DNA of 64,000 nt from Dendrosporobacter quercicolus (GTDB taxonomy: Bacteria; Bacillota; Negativicutes; DSM-1736; Dendrosporobacteraceae). Within the stretch, counting starts at the first letter, position 1. Each line of letters opens with the position of its first letter. The notes beneath the pieces were generated by a model. The model made no database searches. It was not told the origin of the DNA and saw nothing but the letters and a program-made list of their open reading frames with translations. The translations under genes and the position numbers were made by a program. The stretch spans positions 62,001-126,000 of the forward strand of contig NZ_FNHB01000008.1 of the NCBI RefSeq assembly GCF_900104455.1. Reading direction: 5' to 3'. Positions 25,805 through 38,115 of the stretch are shown here, in pieces.

Positions 25805-26047
25805 ATGCTGGCTCTAACGCGTAAAATTGGCGAACGGATTGTAATGAACGACCATATTGTCGTTACTATTGTTGACATAAAAGGGGACAGTGTTCGGCTG
25901 GCGATTGAGGCGCCGCAGACGGTGAAGATTTTCCGCGGCGAACTGTATGATTCCATTATTGCCGAAAATAAACAGGCTGCGGCCGGACCTCATTCCGGCA
26001 ATCTCGATATTCTGAAAGGTTTGGGCTTGCCAAAGCAGCGTGAGTAA
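25805..26047 (+). CDS. csrA: carbon storage/translational regulator CsrA
   Basis: 80 residues: MLALTRKIGERIVMNDHIVV, KGDSVRLAIEAPQTVKIFRG and an extended C-terminus of about 25 residues beyond the E. coli length. It starts at the fliW stop. The RNA-binding arginine (VRLAIEAP) and the N-terminal L-x-R are present. Flagellin leader hairpin at 27327-27364 is its probable target here. Confidence 0.96.
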   Translation: MLALTRKIGERIVMNDHIVVTIVDIKGDSVRLAIEAPQTVKIFRGELYDSIIAENKQAAAGPHSGNLDILKGLGLPKQRE

Positions 26048-26050
26048 ATA

Positions 26051-26091
26051 AAACTGCCTCCGTACGCATGGTGTACAGGGGCAGTTTTATT
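26051..26091 (+). terminator. terminator after csrA
   Basis: AAACTGCC (26051-26058) pairs with GGCAGTTT (26080-26087), with an inner GTAC/GTAC stem, followed by T residues. Confidence 0.85.
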
Positions 26092-26196
26092 TGCCTATTG
26101 TTCTCTTTTTGAAGGCTGTACAGAAATATTCGGCTTTCAGACTCATTGAAGCTTTCCTGTGTCATCAAGGAGAATTGAAAAAATTTGATTTTCCGC

Positions 26197-26224
26197 TAAA
26201 GTTTCCGGCTGGTTATTACGATAA
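26197..26224 (+). promoter_or_regulatory. sigma-28-type promoter of flaG
   Basis: TAAAG at 26197-26201 and TACGATAA at 26217-26224 match the flagellar sigma consensus TAAA/TAAG-N15-GCCGATAA; N is 15 or 16 depending on which A starts the -35. It lies 32 bases before the flaG ATG. Confidence 0.7.
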
Positions 26225-26256
26225 ATTAATAAAGATTGTAACGAGAGGTGTATACC

Positions 26257-26658
26257 ATGTCAATTAGCGCTAGCGTTAACCTGATTTCCAACGGCATACA
26301 GCCAGCCGCCGCTGCCAATGCGCAGGTCGGCGGGAGCACCGGCAACGGCAACGTTCAGCCCGAAACCATACAGGCTGTGGCTGCGGAAAACCGGACCAAC
26401 TATTCCCCGACTGACAAATCGCTGAAAAAACTTACTGAGGAGGAAATGGATAGTCTGACCCAAAAAATGACCAAATTGATGGAACTGATCAACAGCGACA
26501 TTCATTTCCAGCTGCACGAAGAGACCGACCGCATAATGGTCCAGGTGATTGACACCAGGGACGGCACAGTGCTCAAGGAATTTCCTCCTCATGAACTGTT
26601 GGACACTTTGGGGAAAATCAAGGAATATGTTGGCATTTTATTGGATAAAAAGGCTTAA
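26257..26658 (+). CDS. flaG: FlaG family flagellar protein
   Basis: 133 residues from ATG 26257 after GAGAGGTG. The N-terminal half is Ala/Asn-rich and probably flexible. The C-terminal domain has DIHFQLHEETDRIMVQVID and VLKEFPPHELLDTLGKIKEY, the FlaG pattern. FlaG is thought to control filament length or stability. It is transcribed from its own sigma-28-type promoter and followed by fliS. Confidence 0.93.
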   Translation: MSISASVNLISNGIQPAAAANAQVGGSTGNGNVQPETIQAVAAENRTNYSPTDKSLKKLTEEEMDSLTQKMTKLMELINSDIHFQLHEETDRIMVQVIDTRDGTVLKEFPPHELLDTLGKIKEYVGILLDKKA

Positions 26659-26785
26659 CCGGCGTAATTTAAAACATTATTTACAGATGCAGTATTTATC
26701 CTGCATACATAGTATGTTAAAATGAATTATCCACTTAATACGACATTAAATGGCGATTCTGGTAAAACCCGGGAGGAATAAAGTG

Positions 26786-27178
26786 ATGAATGCCGCCAAT
26801 ACAGCGAATACCTATAAAACGCAGCAAATTATGACCGCTTCGCCGGAGGAGCTTACCCTTATGCTCTATAACGGGGCGCTTAAATTTGTCGCGGAAAGCA
26901 TGTTGGCCCTGGAACAGCAAGACTATGAAAAATCCCATAATGCCAACCTGCGGGCCCAGGCGATTGTCCGCGAATTTGCGGCGACTCTGGATATGAAGTT
27001 TGAACTGGCGTCAAACTGGCTGGATTTATATGAATATATTGAGTACTGCCTCATTCAGGGCAATCTGAAAAAAGATCCGGCAAAACTGGCTGAGGCCAAG
27101 GAAATGCTGCAGGAATTCCGCGATACCTGGTATCAGGTCATCAAGCAGACCCGGCAGCAAAAGGCAGCTGCCAGATAA
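26786..27178 (+). CDS. fliS: flagellin export chaperone FliS
   Basis: About 130 residues (GTG 26783 or ATG 26786 after GGGAGGAATAAA). The helices NTYKTQQIMTASPEELTLML, YNGALKFVAESMLALEQQDY and NANLRAQAIVREFAATLD match FliS, the cytoplasmic chaperone that binds flagellin C-termini. It directly precedes the flagellin gene. Confidence 0.94.
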   Translation: MNAANTANTYKTQQIMTASPEELTLMLYNGALKFVAESMLALEQQDYEKSHNANLRAQAIVREFAATLDMKFELASNWLDLYEYIEYCLIQGNLKKDPAKLAEAKEMLQEFRDTWYQVIKQTRQQKAAAR

Positions 27179-27232
27179 AATAGCTTAGGCACAAAACTTG
27201 TAAAAAAACCGAAAAATATGCAAAAAAATGCT

Positions 27233-27259
27233 TAAGCTTTTGCTGGAACCTAACGATAT
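27233..27259 (+). promoter_or_regulatory. sigma-28-type promoter of flagellin
   Basis: TAAG (27233-27236), 15 bases, AACGATAT (27252-27259). The leader to the ATG is about 105 bases and contains two hairpins. Confidence 0.75.
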
Positions 27260-27276
27260 TATAAATGAGTCAAAAA

Positions 27277-27364
27277 CAGGGACAGCCTACTGAACCGGCC
27301 GGAAGTAAGCGTCCCTGGGCAAAATATCCGGGCATGGATGCCCGGACTTAACATCAAGGAGGAA
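27277..27364 (+). promoter_or_regulatory. flagellin mRNA leader with probable CsrA-binding hairpin
   Basis: Stem CAGGGAC/GTCCCTG (27277-27283 with 27311-27317) is followed by stem TCCGGGC/GCCCGGA (27327-27333 with 27340-27346) whose six-base loop is ATGGAT. GGA in the loop of a stable hairpin is the CsrA recognition form. The next GGA motifs lie in the Shine-Dalgarno AAGGAGGAA (27356-27364). Two sites, one over the ribosome site, are how CsrA represses hag in Bacillus. Confidence 0.72.
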
Positions 27365-27371
27365 TAGAATC

Positions 27372-28607
27372 ATGATTATTAACCACAATATCACAGCGTT
27401 GAACACGTATCGCCAATTAACCACTAACAACAACACCGCTTCCAAATCCCTGGAGAAATTATCCTCAGGTCTGCGCATCAACCGTGCTGGTGACGATGCC
27501 GCTGGCTTGGCCATCTCCGAAAAAATGCGCGGCCAGATCCGCGGCCTGGACAAAGCTACCACCAATGCCCAGGACAGCATTTCGCTGATCCAAACCGCTG
27601 AAGGTGCATTGAACGAAACCCACAGCATTCTGCAACGTATGCGTGAGCTTGCTGTTCAGTCTTCCAATGACACCAACACTGATTCAGACCGTAAAGCTCT
27701 GAATGACGAAGTAACCCAGCTGAAAAAAGAAATTGACCGTATTGCTAATACCACCGAGTTTAATACTAAAAAATTATTGGAAGGCTCAAATAGTGGTATC
27801 CAGGATGAAGTGAACGGTACTGTTCGCATTAATAATAACAGTTCGTATAATTTTGCAGCTGCAGATACTGATAAAATTTCGGCTTCTAGTACACTTTCCG
27901 GTGCTTACATCATTACTCGTACGACTAAAACCGATTCTTCCGGTACTGAAGATGCGTTCAAAATTATTGGGCCGAATGGTTCCTCTACTACTGTTACTAC
28001 AACTGCTGGAGCAGGAAGCGTGACTCTTAACAATGGTGTAACAGTTGCTGTAAGTGCTGATAAGGTTACTTTTACCAATAATGGTCAAGATTTTGAATTT
28101 GACATTACTGATGCCAATGGTGATGCTGCTACTGAAGGATTGAATGGTTTAGGTGTTGGCGATGGAGTTACTTTTGTATTTAGCGAGCACAAAGATGCCA
28201 CTGCAGACTTGAATAGCTCTTTACTTACTCAAATTGGTGCCAATGCCGGACAAACTGCTTACATTTCAATTGCTGACATGCGTTCCTCGGCAATCGGTGT
28301 TGGCGATGTCAGCATTGAAACAAGTGAAAAAGCACAGGTTGCTGTTGAAACCATCAACAGTGCAATTGAAAAAGTATCTTCACAACGCAGTTCGCTTGGT
28401 GCTGTACAAAACCGTTTAGAACATACCATTAACAACCTGGGTACATCTTCTGAAAACCTGAGCGCCGCCGAATCCCGCATTCGCGATGTCGACATGGCCA
28501 AGGAAATGATGAACTTCACCAAGACCAGCATTCTGCAACAGGCTGCTACCGCTATGCTGGCTCAGGCAAATCAACAACCTCAGGGCGTTCTGCAATTACT
28601 GCAATAA
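27372..28607 (+). CDS. hag: flagellin
   Basis: 411 residues. The conserved D0/D1 ends are [20 protein letters not shown] with [20 protein letters not shown], and the C-terminal [20 protein letters not shown] and [14 protein letters not shown]. The middle (about residues 140-310) is a variable Thr/Ser/Asn-rich surface domain with visibly lower GC than the ends, consistent with the exposed D2/D3 part and with glycosylation by the neighbouring Maf/pseudaminic-acid genes. Made with FliS, FliW and CsrA control. Confidence 0.97.
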   Translation: MIINHNITALNTYRQLTTNNNTASKSLEKLSSGLRINRAGDDAAGLAISEKMRGQIRGLDKATTNAQDSISLIQTAEGALNETHSILQRMRELAVQSSNDTNTDSDRKALNDEVTQLKKEIDRIANTTEFNTKKLLEGSNSGIQDEVNGTVRINNNSSYNFAAADTDKISASSTLSGAYIITRTTKTDSSGTEDAFKIIGPNGSSTTVTTTAGAGSVTLNNGVTVAVSADKVTFTNNGQDFEFDITDANGDAATEGLNGLGVGDGVTFVFSEHKDATADLNSSLLTQIGANAGQTAYISIADMRSSAIGVGDVSIETSEKAQVAVETINSAIEKVSSQRSSLGAVQNRLEHTINNLGTSSENLSAAESRIRDVDMAKEMMNFTKTSILQQAATAMLAQANQQPQGVLQLLQ

Positions 28608-28641
28608 TTGCCTTGAAGACAAATTTACTATATGCTTTACG

Positions 28642-28673
28642 GAAAGGATTGGATCCATGGATCCAATCCTTTC
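28642..28673 (+). terminator. perfect palindrome after flagellin
   Basis: A 32-base perfect palindrome (GAAAGGATTGGATCCA and its complement) follows the flagellin stop by 34 bases. The T run after it is weak (CTAATATACTTTT), so it may also stabilise the abundant flagellin mRNA. Confidence 0.75.
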
Positions 28674-28723
28674 TAATATACTTTTAGGATGAAGCTGACT
28701 TGAATTTTATGGAGTGAGCAATT

Positions 28724-28972
28724 TTGGATATTTTATTAACTAACATTGAAGAACTTCAAAACGCTATTTTTGCCTATGAGCAAGAACAGTTTACCAATCA
28801 ATTTGTAAAACTGACTGATTTGTTGATTGCCGGGATGCAGGGGTTATCCATTCAGGATCAGGCGATATTGAATCCGGTACTAAATGCCGTTCTTACCAGC
28901 TATGAACAGAGAGATTACTTATTACTTGCCGATTTATTGGAATATGAATTGAAGCCGCTTTTGACGGTTTAA
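28724..28972 (+). CDS. small acidic helical protein before maf
   Basis: 82 residues, TTG start after GGAGTGAG. It is acidic and helical (NIEELQNAIFAYEQEQFTNQ, IDQAILNPVLNAVL-like, YLLLADLLEYELKPLL) without a known domain. It lies between flagellin and maf, 17 bases before maf, so a role as adaptor or chaperone for flagellin glycosylation is possible but not shown. Confidence 0.75.
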   Translation: MDILLTNIEELQNAIFAYEQEQFTNQFVKLTDLLIAGMQGLSIQDQAILNPVLNAVLTSYEQRDYLLLADLLEYELKPLLTV

Positions 28973-28989
28973 GACAGGAGCGTCAGTTG

Positions 28990-31877
<2,888 letters not shown>

Positions 31878-33041
31878 ATGGCTTTTATTCCTTATGCCAG
31901 GCAATGTGTGGATAAAGATGATATTCAGGCAGTGGTTGATATTTTACAGTCCGACTGGCTGACACAGGGACCGGCGGTTGAGCGGTTTGAGCAGGCGGTT
32001 GCCGAATATTGCGGTGTTGAGCATGCTGTGGCAGTGAATAGTGCTACTGCTGCTTTGCATATAGCTTGCTTGGCCGCTGGACTGGGAGACGGGGATAGTT
32101 TATGGACTTCGCCCAATACCTTTGTCGCTTCAGCCAACTGCGGACTATATTGTGGGTCTAAAGTGGATTTTGTTGATATTGACCCTTTAACTTATAATTT
32201 AAGTCCGAAAGAGTTGGAGCAGAAATTAAGTAATGGACAGGCCGCCAGGGATTTACCTAAGGTCGTTATCCCGGTCCATTTTGCCGGGGACTCCTGTGAT
32301 ATGGCGGCAATTCACAGTTTGGCGCGACAATATCATTTTACCGTTATCGAAGATGCTTCCCATGCTATTGGCGGGAGGTATAAGGATAAAGCGATTGGCT
32401 GTTGCGCCTATTCGGATATGACTGTTTTTAGTTTCCACCCGGTCAAAATCGTAACTACAGGTGAAGGCGGAATGGTAGTTACAAACCGGCGGGATTTATA
32501 CGAGAAACTCTTGCTGCTGCGCAGCCATGGCGTTACGCGGGATGAGTCGCAAATGACTATGTCCGGTCAGGGTCCGTGGTATTACGAGCAGATTGATTTA
32601 GGATTTAATTATCGTATCACCGATATCCAGGCCGCACTGGGCTGGAGCCAATTGAAAAAGATCGACGAGTTTGTTGCGCGGCGTCAGACAATTGCAGGGC
32701 ACTATGACGAGGGATTGGCTGGGATGCCGCTAACCTTTCAACAGAGAAGGTCTGACATTTATTCTGCGTTTCACCTCTATGTTATTCGGCTGAAATCCGG
32801 TGAAATAAAAAAATCCCACCGGCAGGTATTTGAGGAATTACGGCAGGCCGGTATTGGCGTTAATCTCCATTATATCCCAGTCCATTTACAGCCCTACTAT
32901 CAGCAAAGGGGGTTCTGCGCGGGAGATTTTCCGCAGGCTGAACAGTATTATCGTGAGGCGATCAGCCTGCCTATGTATTACTTATTAAGTGAAGAAGATC
33001 AAAAGTATGTAATTAACACAATAAGACAGGTGTTAGCATGA
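31878..33041 (+). CDS. pseC: UDP-4-amino-4,6-dideoxy-N-acetyl-L-altrosamine transaminase
   Basis: 387 residues of the DegT/DnrJ/EryC1 PLP aminotransferase family. Visible are HAVAVNSATAALHIACLAAG, the IEDASHAIGGRYKDKAIGC region and the PLP lysine in FSFHPVKIVTTGEGGMVVT. It transfers an amino group from glutamate to C4 of the PseB product. pseB ends at 31877 and pseF overlaps by 4 bases. Confidence 0.95.
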   Translation: MAFIPYARQCVDKDDIQAVVDILQSDWLTQGPAVERFEQAVAEYCGVEHAVAVNSATAALHIACLAAGLGDGDSLWTSPNTFVASANCGLYCGSKVDFVDIDPLTYNLSPKELEQKLSNGQAARDLPKVVIPVHFAGDSCDMAAIHSLARQYHFTVIEDASHAIGGRYKDKAIGCCAYSDMTVFSFHPVKIVTTGEGGMVVTNRRDLYEKLLLLRSHGVTRDESQMTMSGQGPWYYEQIDLGFNYRITDIQAALGWSQLKKIDEFVARRQTIAGHYDEGLAGMPLTFQQRRSDIYSAFHLYVIRLKSGEIKKSHRQVFEELRQAGIGVNLHYIPVHLQPYYQQRGFCAGDFPQAEQYYREAISLPMYYLLSEEDQKYVINTIRQVLA

Positions 33042-33766
33042 ATATAGTGATCATTGTTCAGGCTAGAATGACCTCAACCCGATTACCCGGTAAAGTGCTG
33101 AAAAAAGTTTTGGGAAAACCGTTATTGGAGTATCAGCTAGAACGACTTAGTCGTGTTGAAAATGCAGACGGGATTGTAATTGCCACAACCACTAACCATA
33201 CAGACGATCCGGTTGTGGAACTTTGCCAGAGATTACAAATCCCTTTTTGGCGGGGGGCGGAAGAAGATGTTCTTGCGCGGTATTATGAAGCGGCCAATTA
33301 TTTCAGAGCGGATGTTGTTGTCCGGGTAACGGCGGACTGTCCCGTGATTGATCCGGCGATAGTAAGAAAAGCGATCGCCTGCTATATGGAAAACAAACAG
33401 TGTTATGATTATGTCCGGCTGGAAAACTATCCAAGGGGATTAGATACGGAAGTGTTCCCGGCATCTGTTTTGGCGGATTGTTATCATGAGGCAAGTGCAC
33501 AGCCTGACAGGGAGCATGTAACGCCATTTATTTACCGGCACCCAGAAAGGTATCGCGTAAAGAAACTTTATTGTAAACAAGACTATAGCCATCATCGCTG
33601 GACGGTCGACACGCCGGAGGATTTTGAGCTTATCCGCCGGATTATTGCTGAACTCTATTCGGTTAAGCCTGAGTTTGGCCTTGCTGATATGTTGGCAGTG
33701 ATAGCGGAGCATCCTTATTGGTGCGAAATTAATAAAGCTGTTCAGCAGAAGACATATGGACAATAA
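33038..33766 (+). CDS. pseF: pseudaminic acid cytidylyltransferase
   Basis: 242 residues with IVIIVQARMTSTRLPGKVLK, the nucleotide-binding motif of SpsF/PseF-type cytidylyltransferases, then VRVTADCPVIDPAIV. It activates pseudaminic acid as CMP-Pse. It overlaps pseC by 4 bases. Other NDP-sugar uses are possible, but pseB, pseC, pseG and pseI in the same window support the assignment. Confidence 0.88.
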   Translation: MNIVIIVQARMTSTRLPGKVLKKVLGKPLLEYQLERLSRVENADGIVIATTTNHTDDPVVELCQRLQIPFWRGAEEDVLARYYEAANYFRADVVVRVTADCPVIDPAIVRKAIACYMENKQCYDYVRLENYPRGLDTEVFPASVLADCYHEASAQPDREHVTPFIYRHPERYRVKKLYCKQDYSHHRWTVDTPEDFELIRRIIAELYSVKPEFGLADMLAVIAEHPYWCEINKAVQQKTYGQ

Positions 33767-33821
33767 AGGCGAGGCTGAAAACCATAACAATGCTTGGTGT
33801 GGAAATCACAATAATTTAACT

Positions 33822-33848
33822 TAAGATTTTATATAGTTATGTCGATAT
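33822..33848 (+). promoter_or_regulatory. sigma-28-type promoter of the glycosylation island
   Basis: TAAG (33822-33825), 15 bases, GTCGATAT (33841-33848): the same form as the fliD and flagellin promoters. It lies 51 bases before the first of two unrecognised paralogues, so part of the island should be under flagellar control. Confidence 0.72.
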
Positions 33849-33899
33849 ATATAATGTCTTAGTTTTCCTTTAAGAACTGAGTATAAAAGGAGATGCCCT

Positions 33900-35567
33900 G
33901 TGACTCAAGCCGTTCTTTTACATACAATACAGGATGCGGAGCATTATCTAGAGAGTGGTTTGTTCGAAAATGCCCAGCTATTTTCCGCAAATATCCATGT
34001 GGTATTTTATTTAAAACATCAACATGGCCGCGAGTGCCATGATCTTTGTTCCTATATTACTCCTCAGGAAGTGGCGCAAGTTCAGGAAGTATCCATTCGG
34101 CGAAATGGTCGGTTGCTACAGGAATTGGATCAGAGGTTAGCACCTGAGATTAACCGGCAGCTGAGGCTTTTTATTTGTTATTTTGAACCGTTGTACAGTT
34201 TTACCGGAGCTCGTCAACTGGTTCTTTATGTGTTGTTAGAATTGATGTTGCAGCGAATGATGCTATCGTGGAATTTGGATATGCTTGTAGCTTATGAAGG
34301 CCGGTTGGGATTTCTTCAGAGTTCTATCAGTGAATTTTTGCGGCAAGCATTTCCGGATCTCCATTTTATTATGTTGCGTTATGATTTTCCCAAGGGTGGG
34401 GAAAAAACCACTATTCATGGTGGATCGCTGGAGCAAATTTCTGATTTTTTAATGTCAGGCTATAATACTTTTAACGAATTCCAAATCCGTAGCATTAACC
34501 AAGAGGTACATTATGACCGAAATATTTTAGTATTTGGACCAATGAAACAAATGCACTGTATTGACCAATCAAATGAGAAGGCGATTGTTCATGTGTTTCA
34601 GCCGCAACCTAAAGAAGTAAAAACATTATTTGATTATCGGATTGCTCGGGAAAATTTACCTAAATATAGTGATTTAAGCACAGTGGGTAATGAAGATAAA
34701 GAGAATCAACAACGGCTTGCTTTCCTATATGAAGTGATTAGCAGGCATTTTTGCCATCATTTTATTCAGGAATTGCAGGTTTTTTCACTTTATCGAAAAT
34801 TACACGAAGATAATATGCCGTTCTCTCAGGTCTTATGGGAAAATCCTCCATATACAGGCGCGGGAGCCTTGTTAGTTGAATATTTTCTAAAAGCAACTTC
34901 CGCAGAGGTGTGCGGCATTCAATCCAATGTCACTGCTTTATTAGGGAAAATACCGGCGCCTTACGCACCTGTCAGTATTTATAATCGCTGTAATCGCTTT
35001 ATTACTAACGACAGAACACTTGAAGGCACTGTTAAACTGCAAAAGGCAAAGATAAGTCACTGCAAGTTGCCGCAAATAACAGTTATGGATAAATTAAGAA
35101 CGAAGAACAAGTTCTTAAAAAAAAGAACAGTGGTAGATATTGCGTTATATTTAACGCCGACAATAAATTTTTTGAAGACAGGCAGAATATCGTTTGAGGT
35201 ACGTTGCCAGGTAGAGTTGTTACACCTTTTAGAGTCTCTGACCGATAAAAGTATCCATGTGATTACTCATACGAATGCTACCCAAGAAATTTGTGCTGTA
35301 GTATCTTTGCTGAAGAATGTGCAAAACATTGTATGGATAAAAGCATGTTCCTTAAAAGACTATTTAACCAAGTATGAACCGCAAGTCATTTTATCGGGTG
35401 CGTTATGTCCGGAATTTGAATTGGAAGAATGGATCGATGACAATTGCCAAGTGATTGTTATGGGAGACAGAGACAGCATTCCAATCTATAGAGAAGAAGT
35501 GCAGTGGCAGAGTATGGTGATTTATGCCAATACTGTTGACGAGGTCAAGACATTGTCCGGCATATGA
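33900..35567 (+). CDS. unrecognised protein A of a paralogous pair
   Basis: 555 residues, GTG start after AAAAGGAGATG. No signal peptide or membrane helix. It shares with the next gene the blocks VLLHTIQDAEHYL / VILHTIDDVKHCV, LFSANIHVVFYL, DLCSYIT and PLYSFTGARQLVLY, the middle FNRC/YNRC block (SIYNRCNRFITND) and the VVDIALYL stretch near residue 415. The order of alpha/beta units looks like a two-domain glycosyltransferase, but no DxD or other decisive motif is seen. A role in flagellar sugar transfer is inferred from the sigma-28-type promoter and neighbours. Unknown family. Confidence 0.8.
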   Translation: MTQAVLLHTIQDAEHYLESGLFENAQLFSANIHVVFYLKHQHGRECHDLCSYITPQEVAQVQEVSIRRNGRLLQELDQRLAPEINRQLRLFICYFEPLYSFTGARQLVLYVLLELMLQRMMLSWNLDMLVAYEGRLGFLQSSISEFLRQAFPDLHFIMLRYDFPKGGEKTTIHGGSLEQISDFLMSGYNTFNEFQIRSINQEVHYDRNILVFGPMKQMHCIDQSNEKAIVHVFQPQPKEVKTLFDYRIARENLPKYSDLSTVGNEDKENQQRLAFLYEVISRHFCHHFIQELQVFSLYRKLHEDNMPFSQVLWENPPYTGAGALLVEYFLKATSAEVCGIQSNVTALLGKIPAPYAPVSIYNRCNRFITNDRTLEGTVKLQKAKISHCKLPQITVMDKLRTKNKFLKKRTVVDIALYLTPTINFLKTGRISFEVRCQVELLHLLESLTDKSIHVITHTNATQEICAVVSLLKNVQNIVWIKACSLKDYLTKYEPQVILSGALCPEFELEEWIDDNCQVIVMGDRDSIPIYREEVQWQSMVIYANTVDEVKTLSGI

Positions 35568-35606
35568 AGTAATAAGAGAGTGTTTGCGGTAGAAAGGAAG
35601 AACATT

Positions 35607-37328
35607 ATGGCGAAAGCGGTCATTTTACATACCATTGATGATGTGAAGCATTGCGTGAGACATCAATTGCATAAGGATGCAAAGCTATTTTCGGCCAATG
35701 TGCATGTGGTTTATTATTTACGATATCATTTCGAAGTGAAGTGTGAAGATTTATGTTCTTATATGGATACTCAAGATTATCTGGGAATAGAAATGGCCGC
35801 ATTTAAAGCAAGCGGTTTATTGTTAGATAAATTAGATCAAAAAATAACTCCGATATTGAATGAACATTTGGATCTTGCTGTGAGGTATTTTAACCCCCTC
35901 TATTCTTTCACGGGCGGTCGGCAATTATCCCTTTATATGATACTAAAACACTGTTTAAGCCTTATGTTGGAGCAAAATTGCTTTGAAACAATTTTAGTGT
36001 ATGAAGGGGCTTTAGGGCCGCTAAAGGCTGACTTGAAAGCGTTTCTAATTAGAATATTTCCTGATAATAAGTTTTACATAATTAATTATAAAAAATCTAG
36101 TGAAATGCCGACTGGAGTTGTGATTAGCAATAATGACATACGTGCTTTAGGCAGACAATTGCAGAAAAATGCCGACAATGTACTCAATAATCCAACCTTA
36201 ATTCAACGAGGAACGACAACTAAGAATGTATTGGTGTTTGAACCGGCGGACAAGTTAATAAAATTTCTAAAAGATAAAAATGTCTATTATCTCGAGTTGA
36301 ATAAGACTAAGGATGCTTTATGTGAGTATTGGATTAATCAAGATATATTCTCAATCGACGATAATTGGCCAAATGCAACTTTTTTTCAGCAAGACCAAGG
36401 TGATTTGTTGCTTTTTTTGTATGAGACACTTAGGATTGATTTTAGCAAAAATATTGCACAATACTTACCGCTATTATATCAGTGTAAAAACTTCCATATC
36501 CAAAATTTTATAAATAATGTTTACTGGTCAACTCCTTTTGTCAATGGTGTTGGCGCTTTGCTGTTTGAGTTTTTTATAACTAACGGATTTACTCGAGTTA
36601 TTGGTGTGCAAGCTCAAAGTACATTTTTTGCTGGACAGTTGTTAGGTGCTTATTTTGCAGTGACAGTGTTTAATCGCTGCCATTGCTATGTCACGCAGGG
36701 AGCCACCCAAGCAGATATGAAGATTCTGGGGCTGGATGAAGTGGGAAATAACACTGTCGTTTCTCCTAATGTTGAAGTAACAAAGCAATTCGAATCAATG
36801 TCTCTTTATGATAATAGAGTGGTAGTAGATATAGCTCTTTTTTTAAGAACAACAAAATCGTTTCTGCAAGTAGGTTATATATCTGCCTGCGTTAAAGTAC
36901 AGGAAAGACTATTAGAATATTTAAAAGACAAAATGGATATACAAATCCATATTGTTACAGATGAACAGCCGAGTTTTGAAAACTTCGCCATGCTAACAAT
37001 GTTAAAAAAACAAAAAAATATTACCTTAATCAAGGAAGGAGGAGTAAACAATTATCTAAAGAAATACGCTCCTAAACTGTTTTTTATGGATTCGCATTTG
37101 GCGCTTACTAATGATATGCTATGGAAAGATACAGTACTGATTTTATTAAAAGATCCTTTAAATGTATTTTACGGAAGAGCACTTGAAGCACTGCACAAAA
37201 GCATTTATTTTGCTGGAAATTATCATGAATTAGAATGCTTGCTGCAGCTTTATTTTGAGGGTAAGTTAGATAAAAAACAAGATTCAACCTACTTACTTCA
37301 GTTTGCCAAGCACCAAAATGTAGAATAG
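35607..37328 (+). CDS. unrecognised protein B of a paralogous pair
   Basis: About 573 residues from ATG 35607 (GAAAGGAAG). It aligns with protein A throughout: MAKAVILHTIDDVKHCVRHQ, AKLFSANVHVVYYLRYH, NPLYSFTGGRQLSLYM, TVFNRCHCYVTQG and VVDIALFLRTTKSFLQVGYI. The two are 12-40 bases apart and clearly arose by duplication. Sequences are diverged, so the duplication is not recent. Function unknown; see protein A. Confidence 0.8.
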   Translation: MAKAVILHTIDDVKHCVRHQLHKDAKLFSANVHVVYYLRYHFEVKCEDLCSYMDTQDYLGIEMAAFKASGLLLDKLDQKITPILNEHLDLAVRYFNPLYSFTGGRQLSLYMILKHCLSLMLEQNCFETILVYEGALGPLKADLKAFLIRIFPDNKFYIINYKKSSEMPTGVVISNNDIRALGRQLQKNADNVLNNPTLIQRGTTTKNVLVFEPADKLIKFLKDKNVYYLELNKTKDALCEYWINQDIFSIDDNWPNATFFQQDQGDLLLFLYETLRIDFSKNIAQYLPLLYQCKNFHIQNFINNVYWSTPFVNGVGALLFEFFITNGFTRVIGVQAQSTFFAGQLLGAYFAVTVFNRCHCYVTQGATQADMKILGLDEVGNNTVVSPNVEVTKQFESMSLYDNRVVVDIALFLRTTKSFLQVGYISACVKVQERLLEYLKDKMDIQIHIVTDEQPSFENFAMLTMLKKQKNITLIKEGGVNNYLKKYAPKLFFMDSHLALTNDMLWKDTVLILLKDPLNVFYGRALEALHKSIYFAGNYHELECLLQLYFEGKLDKKQDSTYLLQFAKHQNVE

Positions 37329-37416
37329 CAACAGATGAGTCTGTTGCTATTCTGAAAATGATTGCCATGTAAGATTTTTTCGCGAAAGTTATAGTTCTTT
37401 TAAAAGGATGGGAAAT

Positions 37417-38079
37417 ATGATACAATTGCCGAATTTTTCGAATCCGTATGAATATGAAAACAATTTTTATTTTACCTGTGATAGTTCAAGGTTAGGAAAA
37501 ATTTTTGCCCACTATGAATTGTTTAAGAAAGTCTTGGATGTTCCTGGCGAGATAGTGGAGTTTGGCGTATTTAAAGGCGCGTCATTTTTGCGGTTGGCTA
37601 TGATACGAGAATTATTAGGTGCAAAGTTTTCAAAAAAAATAATTGGATTCGACACATTTGGGGAATTTCCTGAAACAAATTATCAAGAAGATGTGCTATT
37701 TAGAAAAAAATTTCTGGAAAACGCAGGTACTCAAAGTATTTCCAAAGAGCAATTGGAAGAGATTCTACAAAAAAAAGAGATTCTTCGTTCTATAGAATTG
37801 ATTCAAGGCAATATTTTACATACCTTGCCTAATTATATAATGAATAATCCTCACTTTAAGATTTCATTTTTGAATTTAGATACCGATATATACGAGCCAG
37901 CAATATGCGTATTAGAAAATTGTTGGAATAGAATAGTTCGTGGAGGCGTACTGGTTTTGGATGATTATTGTTTTTTTGCAGGAGAGAATAAAGCAGTAGA
38001 TGACTTTTTTGAGGATAAAGATGTGCAGATAAAATGTTTTGCTTTTGCAAAATCTCCAAGTTATATTATAAAAAAATAA
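37417..38079 (+). CDS. TylF/MycF-like O-methyltransferase
   Basis: About 220 residues. The motif IVEFGVFKGASFLRLAMI is the SAM site, IGFDTFGEFPETNYQ and FLNLDTDIYEPAICVLE hold the metal ligands of the TylF family, and GGVLVLDDYCF follows. These enzymes methylate sugar hydroxyls. ATG 37408 and ATG 37417 are both in frame; AAAAGGATGGG suits the second. It probably modifies a glycan made by the island. Confidence 0.87.
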   Translation: MIQLPNFSNPYEYENNFYFTCDSSRLGKIFAHYELFKKVLDVPGEIVEFGVFKGASFLRLAMIRELLGAKFSKKIIGFDTFGEFPETNYQEDVLFRKKFLENAGTQSISKEQLEEILQKKEILRSIELIQGNILHTLPNYIMNNPHFKISFLNLDTDIYEPAICVLENCWNRIVRGGVLVLDDYCFFAGENKAVDDFFEDKDVQIKCFAFAKSPSYIIKK

Positions 38080-38115
38080 TAGTGAGATTGAAAAATGTGC
38101 TGGAGGAAATTTTTT

